A stretch of DNA of 64,000 bases from Sphagnum compactum (GCA_965153455.1 OZ234497.1:15865872-15929871); one strand, 5' to 3'; numbered from the stretch's first letter, positions 1 to 20,156 are shown. Made by a program: numbers and translations. The notes: a model not told the origin generated them from the sequence alone.

Positions 1-2632
1 TCCCACTTGCCTATGCTTCACAATGGGTGTCAATAATAGGTTTGATTTAAATGAAAAATGTTCAATTTACTTGTCTTTTGCAATGTGCTTTTTCTTTTTG
101 TAACTAATTAAAGCAATAACTTCATTGTCATTTTAATTGGAATTGTGTAAGCACAATGTACCTTATTTTCTATTTCCCTTTTCCTTTTGCCTTGTTGATT
201 GAATTCTATCTTTGTGCATTGTTATTCTTGTCAATATTAGAATGTCCATTGTCATTACTAAATAGGTTTATATAACAAAAGTTGTGATGCTAGATCGTTG
301 CAATGTTATGCATAATAATGAGAAGCATGGCAAATGTTTCTCAAACAACAATAGTAATGTTCAATTGTCCAACAACATTCTTTTGTCCACTAATAGCATA
401 CATTGTTAAACATTAATAACAACATGTGTTTGCCAAGTAGCCATTTCGTGTAGTAGTTGAGCAACAACTTTGTGTGTTTGTTGAACATCAACAATGTTTA
501 TGTATTGAATACTAGTGATGACAATGCTCAACAACATAACACATGCAAATTTTTACCTGGTGATGGCAAAGGTGATGGCTACAGGATTAAAGATGATGGC
601 AAAGACAACGTGATAGTTATTAGTTTAGTTTTGTGATCAATATGTTATCGACAATGTTAACAAGAAAATTTTCATAATACATAGATTTTGGTGGTGGTGG
701 TGATATCCTTAACTTCTACTTTAACTTGAAAAGTTAGCATTGATGATAAGGTTGCCATTGCAACTACTAGGTTAACAATCGCGAGCTCAAAGGGGACTAG
801 CACTCTCTCTTTTCTTGGTTCTTGTGGGTTGTGCGTCTTTTGGCCTTTCTTTGGCCTTCCCTTTTTGTTTCCTCTTTGATGGTTTCGACCATCGATCTTT
901 TATTAGTTTTTTGTGTTCTTGTCTTGGGTTAACAATCTATCAACAACATGTTTAAGTTCATTGTTTGTTATTTTTGGGTTTATCAATGTTGCAATCTTTA
1001 TGTTTGAATGTAACAATAACATCACCGCTATCCCTTCTCACAATCTCCTTTTCACCCATGTATTTGCTTTGAGGCCCATATGACCATCCACTTGCTTTCG
1101 CATTGCTTTGTCCATTTGTCTATACGCTCCCTATGTCCTCCCCTATAAGTATAATTGTACAAGGATAATTTCAACAATTATTGTTTAATAATTAATTAAA
1201 ATTGAAGATGCCATGTGAAAAAAGAATATTCCCAGAGATTCTCTATATTCTTTTTTTTTTAAAAAAAATTTCAAAATTTTCTTTTGGGTTGGAATTTCAA
1301 CATTTCTACAAATAAATTTAATTAGTGTTGAAGCTGCCAAAAGGTATTATTACACTATGACAAATATTGTCTCTCTACCTATTTCTAATGTGTTGAAAAT
1401 AATTAAATCTTTTGGATGTTGAACCAAAACAGCAGTCAATTTTTATTGACTGCCTAAAATAAAATAAAATAAAATAAAATCCTCCTGAAGAAAATAGGCC
1501 CAGAATTTAAATAATAAATAAATAAATAAATAAATAAAGTTTAGATATACTTAAAATAATTGTATTTATGTCAGGAAATTTTCATATACACAGAATTAAA
1601 AAATATAGTTCAAATATACGTGCAATATAAATAGTAAATTTTACACTAATCCATAAAATAGTAAAGGAGGTCTGTTTTCTTAAAATTGTTTTGAGGTTTT
1701 TTTCGTTTTGTTTTTTTTTTTTTCGTGTTTTGGTGTTTTTCCCGTTTACAAAAAAAGTCGAACCCGTTTCCCACACACAGTCTGCATCAGCGCCTCTTCT
1801 GCGGAAAGCAATCAGTAGAGAGCATTCTGGAATGGAATGCTACAAGTTTATTTTTATTATTTAGAAAATTATTTATTTTAAATTTGGGCTAAAGATATTG
1901 GTTTTTTTTTTTGGTTGATTTGGAGATCGAAGTTTTCTCTCTTTTAAAATATATATATATTTCTTTTTTCAACGGGTTTTCTAATCGGAAAAGGTGCAGC
2001 CTTTTTTTTGGCTGGCTATATAAAGCCCAAAAAGCTATATTAAAAAATTAGAGTTCGAAAATCATGTGCTTTTTTTGAGATTCTAAATAGCCAGAATTCG
2101 ACTAAAATATACGAAAAATCGCCAGATTTCTACATACATTTCAAGTAGGTAGCCACAAATGTAGAAGGATGTTTTTTAAAAAATTACTTTCATATTTAGC
2201 TTGTAGCCAAAATTTGGCTAAATATTCTGGTGAATCATCGCCACTTTGGCTACAACAAAAAATGGACCAAAAAAAGCACTCAGAGCCCAGAGGTAGTGGG
2301 ACAAAAAAAGGAATCGCCAGATATGATGATGTTTTTCTTTTTTTTTTCTTTGAACAAAACAAAGTTCGCCTGTCCAGAGGAGCGTCGTCGTCTCTTTGGT
2401 CGACGACGACGATGACGATCCCTGATCGTGCTGCGCTTTAGGAAAATGTGCGTGAGAAAACTCCTTTTGTTTTGTTTTGTTTTGGAGGGAGGAAGCTCTC
2501 CGGAGAACCTCTGAAAGATTTACATGATCGCCGTGGTTTACGAAATCTGAGAAAACTTTCCTTTCTCTTGGTAGAGGAACCTCAAAGCTCTGCAGGTTTC
2601 GGTTTTCGAAAGGTTGTCGCCTGAGAGCTTGT
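1..2632. other. AT-rich intergenic DNA, no gene seen
   Basis: No reading frame here has protein-like composition or splice-linked continuation. The stretch is AT-rich with simple repeats: an AAAAT run at about 1456-1480 and an AAAT run at about 1511-1538. The last few hundred bases are probably the promoter and 5' leader of the TAXIMIN gene that follows. The short frames around 2140-2730 on both strands overlap each other and look like chance frames. Confidence 0.6.
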
Positions 2633-2633
2633 T

Positions 2634-2693
2634 TGTGTGTGTGTGTGTGTGTGTATGAGAGGGAGACAGAGACAGAGACAGAGACAGAGAGAG
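2634..2693. repeat. GT and GACA microsatellite in TAXIMIN leader
   Basis: An uninterrupted GT run at 2634-2654 is followed by a GACA/GAGA run at about 2662-2693. It lies about 230 bp upstream of the TAXIMIN start codon, so it probably sits in its 5' untranslated region or core promoter. Length polymorphism is expected. Confidence 0.85.
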
Positions 2694-2925
2694 TTTCACT
2701 GATCCAGTGAAGCTTAGTTTTTTCGCCCATTGGCTTACACGGGAGGGAAGGAGGACAGCGACCAAGGGAGCGAACCAGGTTCCAGAACTTGTGGCCAAGC
2801 TTTTGGAATCCTGGAAGGATCTGCTGGTGGTGCTATTGGAAGACTTGAGAAAGCAGGCTGCGGAGCTACAATCCGTCTTATGATCCCTGTCACAGGGAGA
2901 ACACAAGAGAAGAGAATCAGCAAAG

Positions 2926-3536
2926 ATGTGTGAAGACTGCAGACCTCTTGGCTTCCTTCTGGGCTTGCCATTCATGCTAGTGGCCTTTGCCTTCACTCTC
3001 ATTGGCATTGTGCTCTGGATCATCACGTTAGTGTCTGCGCCCTCTCTCTTTCTCATTCCTTCCTTCTTTCCTCCTTCATTCGCCCTCCCTCCTATTACAC
3101 CATTTCGCACCCATTTCAAACTCCAGAGCTATGGCTTAAAAAACACTTTGCAAGGAAGGATCATTGACTGAGCAAGCACCTTGTTTGTTTCTGTATTTCT
3201 CCCACCTTTTGTTTGATGTGTGTTTCACAGCTGTTGCATCATGAGAACCAACTGAAATCACAAAGCTTCTAACACACACTCAGATGAAGAACCACAAAAC
3301 TTTGCAAGGATTCTTCATGGAGTGCATTCTCCACACTCTTGGTTCAATGCAGGATTTGGTTTTGGCAGCGTGAAAACATTTTGGGTTGGGGGGGGGGTTG
3401 ATGGGATTGCAGAGCACCTCTGGCATGTTGTTGTCCTTGCTTAGTCTGTTGCACCATACTCGCAGAACTGGCATTAAGTCTCATTAAAGCGCCTGTCTCA
3501 ATCATGAGGTGGTTCACAAGGCAGATTCCATGCTAA
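2926..3536 (+). CDS. TAX1: TAXIMIN-family secreted signalling peptide, two exons
   Basis: Exons 2926-3026 and 3413-3536 join in phase 2 across a 386-bp intron (donor gttagt, acceptor ttgcag) to give a 74-residue protein. The N-terminus begins [16 protein letters not shown] and continues as a hydrophobic signal-anchor stretch to about residue 33. A cysteine cluster (residues 39-47, including CCCPC and VCC) follows, then a conserved end: LSLIKAP at 55-61 and the terminal RWFTRQIPC. TAXIMINs are 73-75-residue plant peptides, known for roles in organ separation and specialised metabolism, that enter the secretory route. Length, the CRPLGF start and the QIPC end all match the family. An ORF caller sees only exon 1 read through into the intron (to 3171), so the gene is easily missed. 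There is no close neighbour on the same strand. The family call is firm; which paralogue it represents is not. Confidence 0.93.
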
Positions 3537-4666
3537 ACCAGACATGTGGCAACAACAACCAGAGACTTAGACTCCTTGCTGCAACAGAGGCTTGGTCCAA
3601 GGTTTGTCCAAGATTTTGATTCTTGCTTGCTTGACTCTTCTTCCTCCTCTTCAGCTTCTGATTTACTTCCCCCAGAAGCACTTGTCCACATTACTCCTGT
3701 TGTTGAGGAGTTGTTTACCATTGTTCATTGTTGATTTACCTTCTGGGTTTTCTTTTACTCTCTCTCTCTCTCTCTCATCAGCTAGACAGTCCGCAATGAG
3801 ACTTTTAGTCATCTGCCATGAATGGAAACACACTGGAGTGGTATTTCCACCAACTATGTAATCCTGTATTCCATAGCCACAGTTATATCTCTGGCTGCCT
3901 AGCTCATCCTGCATTCACAATTAACTAGGACTATTTGTATGGATAAAGAAATTAATACAAGCTTTGGTCAAATGACTCTACAGGATTGATCAAAACCATG
4001 TCATCAATCACTTCGGGATTGATGATCTGTCCTTGAAAACATTGCAGACAAATCTCCACAACAACAATTATGACATAAGTGCAATAAGTTAAGGATTGTT
4101 TGAGCTGCCTTTCATGTTTCCAAATTCTTCAGGAAAAAAAATCATTATTGGAATAGCAAGCATACTGTACAGTCCACAGCAGTTGAAAATCAGTGGAAAC
4201 AAAAACACTCCACTTTCTGTGTCTGCCCTAGTGTTTTCCCACAAACCATATGTTGCAAGCACTTGCACTTCAGTTGGGTTGATCCAAATTTGCCAAGGTT
4301 TGTCTGCTCATTGTCATTTTCCAAACAAATACAAGCAATAGTGCTATATGCATACATCCAAATATCTGCACACACAACTCTCTAGTTTCAATGGAACATG
4401 AATCTTGGCAACAGTAATTCTGGGCACCAGTTCACATTACCATACATCATATCGAATGAGTACAGATGGATGATGGGAACCACCAAAATCAGGATCAGGC
4501 GTAGGTCCACCTACTCTCTAGAGGCACCATTGGGTGTAAGGGTACACAATCAAGCAAGACCTAATATCATCAGACTCAACTAAAAAATTGGAATGGAAGT
4601 CAGTTCCAAGTGCTCATGATTTTTCTCTTTTGGCATTTCCCTGACATGCATGAAAGAGCTGGCTTT
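3537..4666. other. Intergenic DNA between convergent genes
   Basis: This stretch lies between the 3' ends of TAXIMIN (+) and the DHX33-like helicase (-), so it should hold both 3' untranslated regions. There is a short CT run at about 3757-3776. I see no coding exon; the frames present do not resemble any family I know. Confidence 0.55.
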
Positions 4667-10477
<5,811 letters not shown>

Positions 10478-10665
10478 CAATTCAACTCTACCTCTTCTAG
10501 AACGCAGGTAAAGCAAGATCGCTACTGCAAACAAGACGAATTTGTGCACGAAAAATCTCTCGAGCAAGCAGCCTTCGAAGCGAAGAGGAAGCACAAGACG
10601 GAAAAAAAAAAAGAACACACGTAGGTAGGTCGTCCTTGCACATCAGGAGCGTTGTTTCTACCCTA

Positions 10666-10682
10666 AAAACCCTAACCCTAAT
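10666..10682. promoter_or_regulatory. Telo-box-like motif upstream of DHX33-like gene
   Basis: AAAACCCTAACCCTAAT lies about 190 bp upstream of the helicase start codon. The AAACCCTAA telo-box is common in plant promoters of ribosome-biogenesis and translation genes, which would suit a nucleolar helicase. The function here is inferred from position and sequence only. Confidence 0.5.
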
Positions 10683-10699
10683 CCAACCCGAATGCTAAT

Positions 10700-13600
10700 A
10701 TGTTGAGGGTACTGGATGCTAGGGTTTAAGTATCCTTTCTAGAATTATAATTTCCTCAGGACTTTGTCCTCAAATTTTGTTCTTGGTAATATAGAAGCAA
10801 TTGTTGTAGTCCCTCATTTTGGACCAATTTTAGAGTTGACATAGCTTGTTTTATGCATTCTCACATGGTGGTTGTTAGAAGGAGTGCATTTTGGACTCAT
10901 TTGAAGCAAATTGAATCCTTAAGTTGAACCTTACTTTGAACCCTAGCTTGCATCTTGATTCTCCAAATCACGAGTTTTTTTTGCTTTTTTTGTATTCATA
11001 AAATTTCAAAAACATTTAATCAAACATCAAAATTTAACATGAGATTGTTATGATTGGCATTTAATGTGTGATTATGCAAAATGTGTGTCAATAGGTAAAG
11101 GAGAGTTCCTTGCTTAAAGATTTGCTTTGAATATTTTGATCATGATCAACCTCCTTTTATTTCAAAATATTCAAGTGTTAAAATCAAAATATTGATCAAT
11201 CAAAATATTCAAAGCAACATGAATATTTTAAAAGGTCATGAAGAACTTAATCTTTTAGCACCCAATGCAAATTAATTTATAAATTTAATGTTCACCTAAT
11301 ATTTTGACCTTAGTTAGTTGAACCCCCAATGAGAAATTTCATGTTTTATTTGGGACATTTTATGGATATTGTAGTAATTTGATCATTTTGGCAACAAACT
11401 TTCACATAATTAAATAAATTTGAATCTTAACTTTGGCACTTGGTTTTTTAATTTTGAAATTTTCGACAGGTTATGGTTATAAAATATAATAAATGGAGTA
11501 TTGTCAATGTTATGGAATAGTTTAGTGTGTTTAGATTGTCTTAGTTTTATGATTGTTGTCATGGAAGGTTTGCGCTTCAAACCTTGATAATTGAGTTTTT
11601 GATTTTATTAAAAAATTAGCACAAATAATAAATAATTTTTCAAAAGTTTGACAAAATGAAAAATAATTTAATTTATGTCGAAATGGTAAAGATATTACGA
11701 TAACTCCATTAACATATGTGTTTTGTTTGATTTTGTTTTGGATCATGCTTTAATTTTTGTTAGCTAGTTATTGAATTTTGACTTGGATAACCAACAAGGT
11801 TTAGGGTCAAGGATCAATAACTTATCAACTAGTTATTATTTTTTAAATTGATATATAACCTGCTAGTTAGGTATTGAATTTTCAAATTTTAATGACCTCC
11901 ATTAATGATTGGAATTTCATCCATGTAGGTTATCAATCATAAAGCCTTAAATATTTTTGATAAAAACATTAAATTTTTTACAACCCCTTTCTTTCATAGG
12001 TTATATAATCAACAATTTTCAAAGTAAGATTGAAAATTGACCCTTCTTTATGATTAATGATTATTACCAAAATAAAATAGTAACCAAATGCCATTACTTT
12101 GACAATAAAGTTGATAATCAATATGTCTAATTTAAAAAGATGATAATTGAGGTGATTGAATATGAAAAAAAAAAACCAACCAATATTACTATTATGAAAA
12201 TCCTTTTATATCCTAACTATTTTGCTTGAACAATATGTAGGAACATGGCAAATTTTTTTTTCAATTTTTACTGATTTAAAAAGAATATTCGACAAAATAT
12301 TATTATTTTGAAAATGAATATTTATAGAATATTATTATTTTAAAAAGGAATATTCGAAAAGATATTATTATCTAAAAAAGAAATATTTGAAATATTATTT
12401 TTTGAAAAAGTATTTTGCCAAATGGTGAAAATTCACTGCAAAACATTATTGGTTGTGACATGAGGAATTTTACAAATTTTGGTTTAATGTTGGAGAGAAG
12501 GTTTTATTTTCAATGATATGATATGAAAAAAAATTGCAAAATTTTCAACAAAATAACAAATTTAGTTGAATTTACATTATTAAAAAAAAATTCGAAAACT
12601 TTCCCAAATATTTTGTTAAAAAATGACAAAATTTGTCCCAAAAAATCCATTGGTTAAGGATGTTTTCATGAGTATTGGTAGTTTGTGGGGTTTGAGTTAT
12701 TGAATTACATGTTCATTTATAATTTTAAAAGATTTTTGTCGTGGGGATTTTCTTTGTGAAATTATTTAATCACTACTAATTCGTACACTACAATAGACAA
12801 AATTGTATGTATTTCAAACACATAAAAACCTTAAACTCAATAAAGTCCTAGAAACAACAAGACTTAAAAAATTAATCCAATTGTGGGAAGAAAATGAACA
12901 CATAGTTTTGAAGACTATTGTAGTACATGAATGGTTTTGGCATTTTTTTTTTGTTTTTCCAAGTTTTTGAGAAAATATTTATTACTTGTTCCAAAAAAAT
13001 TATAATTATTATAAAATATAAGAATATGCAAGTTTTTGATTATTGGGTTTGAATTGTAGACCTTAAAGTTCAAGAACTTAACTGAAACATTTTAAACACA
13101 CTAGACTATCCCATAAACATAGCAAGAATGGGTTTATTATTTTTTATAACCATTACTTCCCGAAAATTTCAGAATTAAAAAACCAAGTGTTGAAGTTAAG
13201 ATTTAGAATTTAATTAATTATTCAATAGTTTGTTGGGTTTATAATTTAAAACATTTTCTTGCCATGCCAAAAATTTGAAAAAAATTCTCAAGCATACCTT
13301 GCTTCTTTATTTTGGATATTGTTGAAATTGTAAAAATACTAATTTCTATATCACCCAATGTAAATGTCCCCATTTTGTTTTTCATACACACCTTGGGGTG
13401 CAAGTATATAGATAGGAAACAAAAACCATGTAAGATAGTGGTGAAAACTGTAAATTTTATTACATATGTTTTTGTTTTGACATTTTAAAATTATGTTAAT
13501 TGTTCCAAGTTGTGTTAAATGACTAATATGAATGTTGAGGAATTCAAAATTCAAATTTATTAAATTTAATTTTGGGTTTTGGTTTTAGTAAAGGACTTTT

Positions 13601-16300
13601 GAACTTGAACAATAATTGTATAAGATGTAATCAATTTTGGCAAGGACTAGGTAAAGGATTTTTTTAATAAAATAATTTTTATGGGAAAAAAATTTAGATG
13701 ATAATAACCTATTACCCACATTCAAAAAACACTCACAATTAAAAAGTTATAGAATTTGAAATTTTTAGAAATTCAAAGTATGTATCAAAATTTCAATAAT
13801 CCATTATCACATGTAAATAGGGTTTAATAAGCATAACATATTAAAAAAACTTGTAATTATGATACAATAAACAAAACCTAAAGTAGTTAACATATTTTGG
13901 TATGATTCAAAATTATAATAAATTTTCAAAACAAAACACAAAATCTAGCAAAATTTGCACATTCTGAAAAATTCATATTTATTCAACAATGATCAACACA
14001 AAACATGTGATTTATTGGAGCAACTATATGTATTTTTAATAACAAGTTGCAAAAGATTTCATTCAAAAAAATTTCATATGAAAAAATGAAAAGGACTAAA
14101 AAATGACTCATAGTCCTTTTTGTAAAGTAATCTTGTTGGTTTTTGTTTATGTTCTTGCATCCCTTGTTGCCAAATTAAGCTAGTTGTTATGGTATTGTAA
14201 GCTTCACCTTCAGGTTAGTTATATAGGTAAAAAAAATAGAACTTTGGACAAAGGATATGAGATATTAAAATGTGGTGGTATTGGGAATACATGGAGAACC
14301 AACTAGGCATTTGAGGGACCTACTAGGAACATGATAAATAACCATTGGGAACCTTGGTGAAAATGTGATGGAATCATATGGAACACATAATGAACATTCA
14401 ATTTTAGAAAAATCCTAATCCCAATATTTCCATCTCCCAAAGTGGAAGTTGGATTTGGGAGTCCCAAGAATGCTTCCTTTTGACTCCCACACATTTCCAC
14501 TTCATGTGTTTACATTAATGTTGTGTGGTTATTTGAAATTTCAAAGAATCATTGGTTTCAATTTTAAAAATATTTTAGAATAAAAAACAAGAGTTGATTA
14601 TGGTTCTTTAGAAAAAATAAGAATCAAAGTTATTGGCTTCAATTATTTCAAAAACCTAAAGAACCCACAATTTTCACGAAAGAATCAATGATTTTTTGGC
14701 TAATTATTTTATTTTAAAATTTTAAAAAAAACCATGGTTATATATCAAAACCAAGTCTTTGAATTTTTTGAAATACACAATTACAAATCCTAAGAATGTC
14801 CCTAATAACTAATGAGGGTTTGTTCCTATTTATAATAATAATTTAATATTGGTTTACATTTTCTTACATTAATTCCAAGTCTTGGTCCTTTGTTTGGTTT
14901 GATTTCACTTGGAAACATTCAAAGTGTTTTGATCTTGGGAATGACACTTTGTTCCTCATTTTGACTCATTTTGAGAATCAATTGCATATCTAAGTTAGGA
15001 TCACAACATACATGATGTCATTTGCATGAAGTTGAGATCTCAATAACTTTTTATGTTGCAACACATGTATTTAAACTAGGAATTTTGCTTTGCATGGCAA
15101 TGGTATGTTGTGAGCAACATGAATTGATGACATGACCTTAACTTTTATATTTGTTTTGAAAACAACTTTAAATGTGAACTAGGTCTTCATAAGAATCTTC
15201 AACTTTCAAGGGCAAAGACAAACATCTTTACAAATTCTAGCCCATTTTCATCCACCCATTCTACTCTTTTTGTTTAATCAACTACTTTTTGAAAAAAGAT
15301 TGTGTATCCTTGATTGAAACCTATTTTGTTCAATCACAAAATAATTTGATATCATGTTAGTGTCCTATTAATGACATTTTGACATGTCATACCCATAATA
15401 ACTAACAAAATCTAGTTATGTTAACTTTAGTGTAACACATAACACATGTTGTTAAAATAATTGTAAGGGTGATCAAATTGGCACTTGTGTTGTTTACACA
15501 CATGATGACATTGTCACATAAGCCAATGTGAACAAACAAATATTTTAATTGTACAACCATGGTGACTCTTGAAGTCCCGTGATTTTCAAAAGTATTCATA
15601 TTATAACATGACATGATTATCCTTTTTTACTAATGTAATTGATCATTGAAGCAAATGTTTTGATACCACCTCATAATATCCATAGATCGAATGTGGTTGT
15701 AATTATGGTGGCTCCAATAAGGGCAAGAAAAACATGTTATGTTCCATAATTCTACTCACCATGTTAAAGGTTACCTCATTAATGAGATGTTATCAACTTG
15801 GAAACATAATTCAATCAAATTGCTAAAGGACTAGCCTTTTAAAGCATATTTTTTAATGAAGAATCAACGACAATATTTTTTGATGATGCATATGTTAAAT
15901 CTTTAAGAAATGCTTCTTGAATAAGGTTGTATTTTTGGTGATCAATTCTACTACAAAAACAATGAACAATGGAGGTTGCTATTGGTTTTTGTTTTATTCT
16001 TGAAAGTTTGTTGAATATTGAGTGTTAGATTGGTTGCATTTCTTTGTGTTTTGAAAAGATTGAACAACTAAAATGTTTGGGAGTGACATGCCCGTTAATG
16101 GTAGCTGTTTTACGGTCTTTGTTATACATAACGAGACCATTTTGATGGCAAGTGCATTCTTTTCCAAACTCTTCTTATTGGACACCATGGAACACAATGC
16201 ATTGCATTTGTTGAGATATAGAAGAGTTCATAGTAGAATCATTCAATTTTTAAAACTTCACATTCTTGACCTATTAAAAGGAAGATAAAACTTTTGATTT
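10700..16300. other. AT-rich gene desert
   Basis: More than 5 kb of strongly AT-rich DNA with homopolymer A and T runs. The only long frames (for example near 11.5, 14.3, 15.4 and 16.0 kb) have low-complexity, intron-like composition. I recognise no domain, tRNA or terminal repeat. The composition is that of long-decayed transposons, but I cannot assign a family. Confidence 0.55.
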
Positions 16301-19300
16301 ATCTGCAATTTGAGTTCAATTGTTGCTAGTGTTATGGTCGTGCTTAACTCCAATGGAGTTTTTCGTTGTTACCGCTCCGAGAACGGAAGACTGTGTGGGT
16401 TGCAAAAGATGTGAAAATGCTTTCCTAATCCATGTTTCTTTCTCCAACTAATTCACTATTTAATTTAGATCCACCCCCACCATCACCATTCCCAACCTCA
16501 CCTTCAAAAACATTGCCATCAAAATTAGCAACATAGAAGAGAGCCTTGTGATTCTTTTTTTCACTCTCACGAGATATGCACCATCTTAATCTAAATTCAT
16601 TCTAAAACAAAATAATAACATCAAGTTAAGGGTAAATTAGGGAACCCAAGAGTGAGAACAACAAGACTTTTGTTTTACTCAAATGCAAGAGTGAAAAAAA
16701 AAAACAATGATAACAAGATGAGTAATAACCATCATATTATCAGAGGATGATTGTTAAGAGTTTGGGTTCAGGCTTCTTGCTTTACCAATTCTCGAGGTCC
16801 ACTTTGTACATGGTCACGATGTGCTATTATTAAATGCTTGTGTCTTAAGGTGCAGCAAAGTTTCTTCGCCACAAATAAGCTATGATGATGTTTGGGTTCT
16901 GCAAGTCGCTATTTTCCCCGTTTCCCAAAGTGTGGTGGTGGCAAAATTGGTTGTGTAACAGGGCTCTTATATGAAACAGGTAATGAGCATTGGAACTTCA
17001 GTTTCAAGGATTGGGTGTTATGGAAGCAATCAGGAGAAACTTTGGTGGCTAACCCACATAGAAAGTTTAAATGTTGGCTTCTCAGTTTGTTTTGATTCTT
17101 GAGAAGGGTTCACCTAATTATCTAGACCTAGTTTTCACTGAATCCACGATGGAAATTTTAACACCAATCTCTGTTTTTGTTCTGTGGGATATTCTGCAGG
17201 TTGTTCTGATGTATGTATCTTCATTGTCCAAAATGTTTTTAGTTGGGTTTTGAATATTTACACCAATGCCGATCCTTGGGGTTGGCTATGCAGCATTTGG
17301 AACTTACAGAAGGCAATGATAGAAGCTGACTTTTGCAATTGCCAAGGCATCATGCAACTGGAGTCTGCCTACAGTGGGCATCAGTACAACCATGTGCTTT
17401 ATGTTCACATTAGTAGTCTGATACAGGCAGTTCCTTCTTTGTCATAGCTTAGTGATAGTTTTTGTTTTTTGTTTTTTTTTTTGTTTTTCGGTGGTGAATT
17501 TTCTCTATTTTGTGATTATTTTTACAGAAAAAATTGGGAAAACATGTGTTTTCAGTATAATTGTGTTATTTCAGCCAAGAACTGCCACTATTGCGAAATC
17601 ATAAAATTGAAAAATAAAACACTGATCACAATGTAACTTCTGTATCTCACTATTTGTGAATTGGTTTGGATTGTGTGAATGGCAGGTGGACTACCTGGTC
17701 CATTGTCACTATGCAGCGGAAGTGGATAGTTTGTGGCTGGTGGCTGGGACTCACAAAGGTACAGTCGGCTATTTTCCATGACATACAGTGAGTGAGTGAG
17801 GGAAGGGGAAGTGCAAGTGTGGGCATGATTGAGACAAGCGCAGTTCTAGGGTTGGAGTTTTCACATGTGTGTGGTGAGATCAGTGTGGTCACCTCATGAT
17901 TGACACTGTTCAATGCACGGTGAGTTGGATGGTTTGTTTTTGTTGGACAAGAGGAGAAGATGGGTGTCTATGCAGCTGGACTGAAAATCCCACTAATCTT
18001 GACATAAAGCTCAGCTCGGGTATCACGTGGACTAGTTCAACAAAGACCACGTCGTTGCAAGCAAAGACACACACACCCTTACTGATCCAAATCAGAAAAG
18101 GTGATTAGAATCTGAGTTCTGATTAGAATCAGCAAAACGAAAAGACACTAAGTTTATGGTCAGATGTTCCAAGCTGTTGGGTTTGTTGGGAAATGTGTCA
18201 GTGATGTGAGAAACTTGAACAATCCATGTATGTAGAAGTCTGCAAAAGAATTGAGCAGATGTCAAGAAGGAAAACTGAGTGTTAAAACTAGTCAAATCTG
18301 AGTTCAGATGGTGCACATGAATTTGCATCAGAGAGTTCAATAGAGGGCCATGAATTGAACTGTATAACAAAAATATCCTTCCCTGAAGTGCCCATTGCCT
18401 AGCTTCCTTGATTACTATTGCCCAACTTCCTTGACTACTATTGACTAGCATTGCCCTATTTCCTTTCTTTGGATTGGCCTCTTTCTTTGAGTTCGTCTTG
18501 TCCTGCACTACCTTGGGTTCATTCATTGTTCAACTCTTTGAACTATCTCGCCTAGTTTCATTTTCATCCATATTATCATAACGTTTGTCTATAAAATTTC
18601 AAGATGAGAATTACAAATCAATGCTTTGTGACTTTCTGCTTGTCTTCGTGATCAAGACAAGACCAAAATGGAAGAAACAAAGTGCCTCATCCCCTAATTG
18701 GCTCTGCCCCTTATGGCAAGTTCAAACCAGCGACAGTTAAAAAATAGGAAATGTTCTATGAACTTCCCAAAAAATGAATTGTGTGTAAAAATTACCTCAC
18801 AGTTCAGAGTAACACTTGGTGAGCATTCCTCAAAACATGGAATCAAATGAAAACTATGGTGTGTTGAGGTTTCTCCCTCACAGGCAGAGCCAACAAACCT
18901 GAGGAGATCTGAAAGAAATGTACAAAGAAAGAGTGAATAATGTATGCACCTGAAGTGCCCTTCACTTGTTCACCATGATTCAATATCACAGTGATCCCCT
19001 CTTGGCTTAAACATCAGTGATGTCAACTACATCTATCAATCTCTCCTCTTATGAGGCTCAATCTGTAGCAGACAGCCTCAAGCAAACTGGATCTGTTGTT
19101 GTCACAAGAGGTTCAGAGATCTGACCAACAAATTTTGAATGTATAAATTGGGATGCTGGGTGCACATACCTGCAAGTGCTTGTCATTGGAAACCATGGTA
19201 TGGCTCAAAATAGTGCAGGAACCATGGCACAAGGATCATACAAGGAGATACTTTCTCATTTCTGGTCAAACTTTGAGCATTATCCAGCACTGATTGTTTC

Positions 19301-20156
19301 GGCTCTCATTGTTTTTCTGAAGCTAGGTGTAACTGTCGATCCTTGTGCCAGTGCACACTTTGTGTGCATGAAATCCACCTCCAATATGATTTGAACTGTC
19401 ATTACCATTCAGCAGCTGCACATGATAGCAGCATAAACATTCTGCGTAAGGAGTAAGCAGGGTAATGTGCATAACTCCTCCAACCCTCTTGAGGAGATTA
19501 GTTCCAGGGTGCTAAATTTTTTTGCCCCATATCTCTACCAGCAATAAGGGAATGCAATTGGATAAGGCAGTGAAATTGTTCCCACATTGTTATGCTCAGT
19601 GTTGCATACCTCTTTGGTTTGGTGGAACCTGGCCTTCACACCAGCAATGAACTCCTGTGTATTTGCTTTGTGCAATCCACCACATTTTGTAATTTTCTGT
19701 TGTTTGGGTACAAACCAACAGGCAAGATTTTAATTTTCCAACATTGAATCTTTGCCTTAGAGATCATTCTGCTAAGAAGCAGCAAATATGGGGTGAAGCA
19801 ATATAATTTGGATTACCTACCACACCCAAAGGCCTTCTGCCTTGAGTTTGCACAGATAGGCTCCACTTGATGCCTTGACAAGTATGTGTGTTCCTAAAGT
19901 TGGGAAGTCTAGGAGCCCATGTTACATACCATAATTACCTTCCAGCATGTAATGCTAATTTAGTTGCAGTTTTTGACTTGTTCAAAAGTGAGCAAACAGC
20001 TGTTTTTGCTTAGTGTATTCATATGAAGATCACAGGAGAAAGCTCTTGTTTGCAGACCTGATGCTGTTGCATACTGGAAGCCTGGTCTGTTTCCCCTTGG
20101 TGCACATATGCCAAGTTTGTCCTTGTGTCTGTCAAAAAGGTTCAAGGATAAGAGCA
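16301..20156. other. Intergenic DNA, no recognised gene
   Basis: Base composition is more balanced than in the desert before it, and some short frames exist on both strands (16.9-17.4 kb plus, 17.6-18.5 kb minus). None shows a known domain or a convincing exon chain. The part nearest 20.1 kb probably contains the 3' untranslated region of CEP44. A non-coding RNA or a fast-evolving gene cannot be excluded. Confidence 0.4.

Noticed and set aside
2730-2933. 67-residue plus-strand frame just upstream of TAXIMIN
   Set aside because: It overlaps the TAXIMIN start and resembles no protein; more likely leader sequence or an upstream open frame than a gene.
16892-17447. Overlapping plus-strand frames of 60-87 residues
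   Set aside because: No known motif, no coherent splice chain and no conservation visible from the sequence alone.
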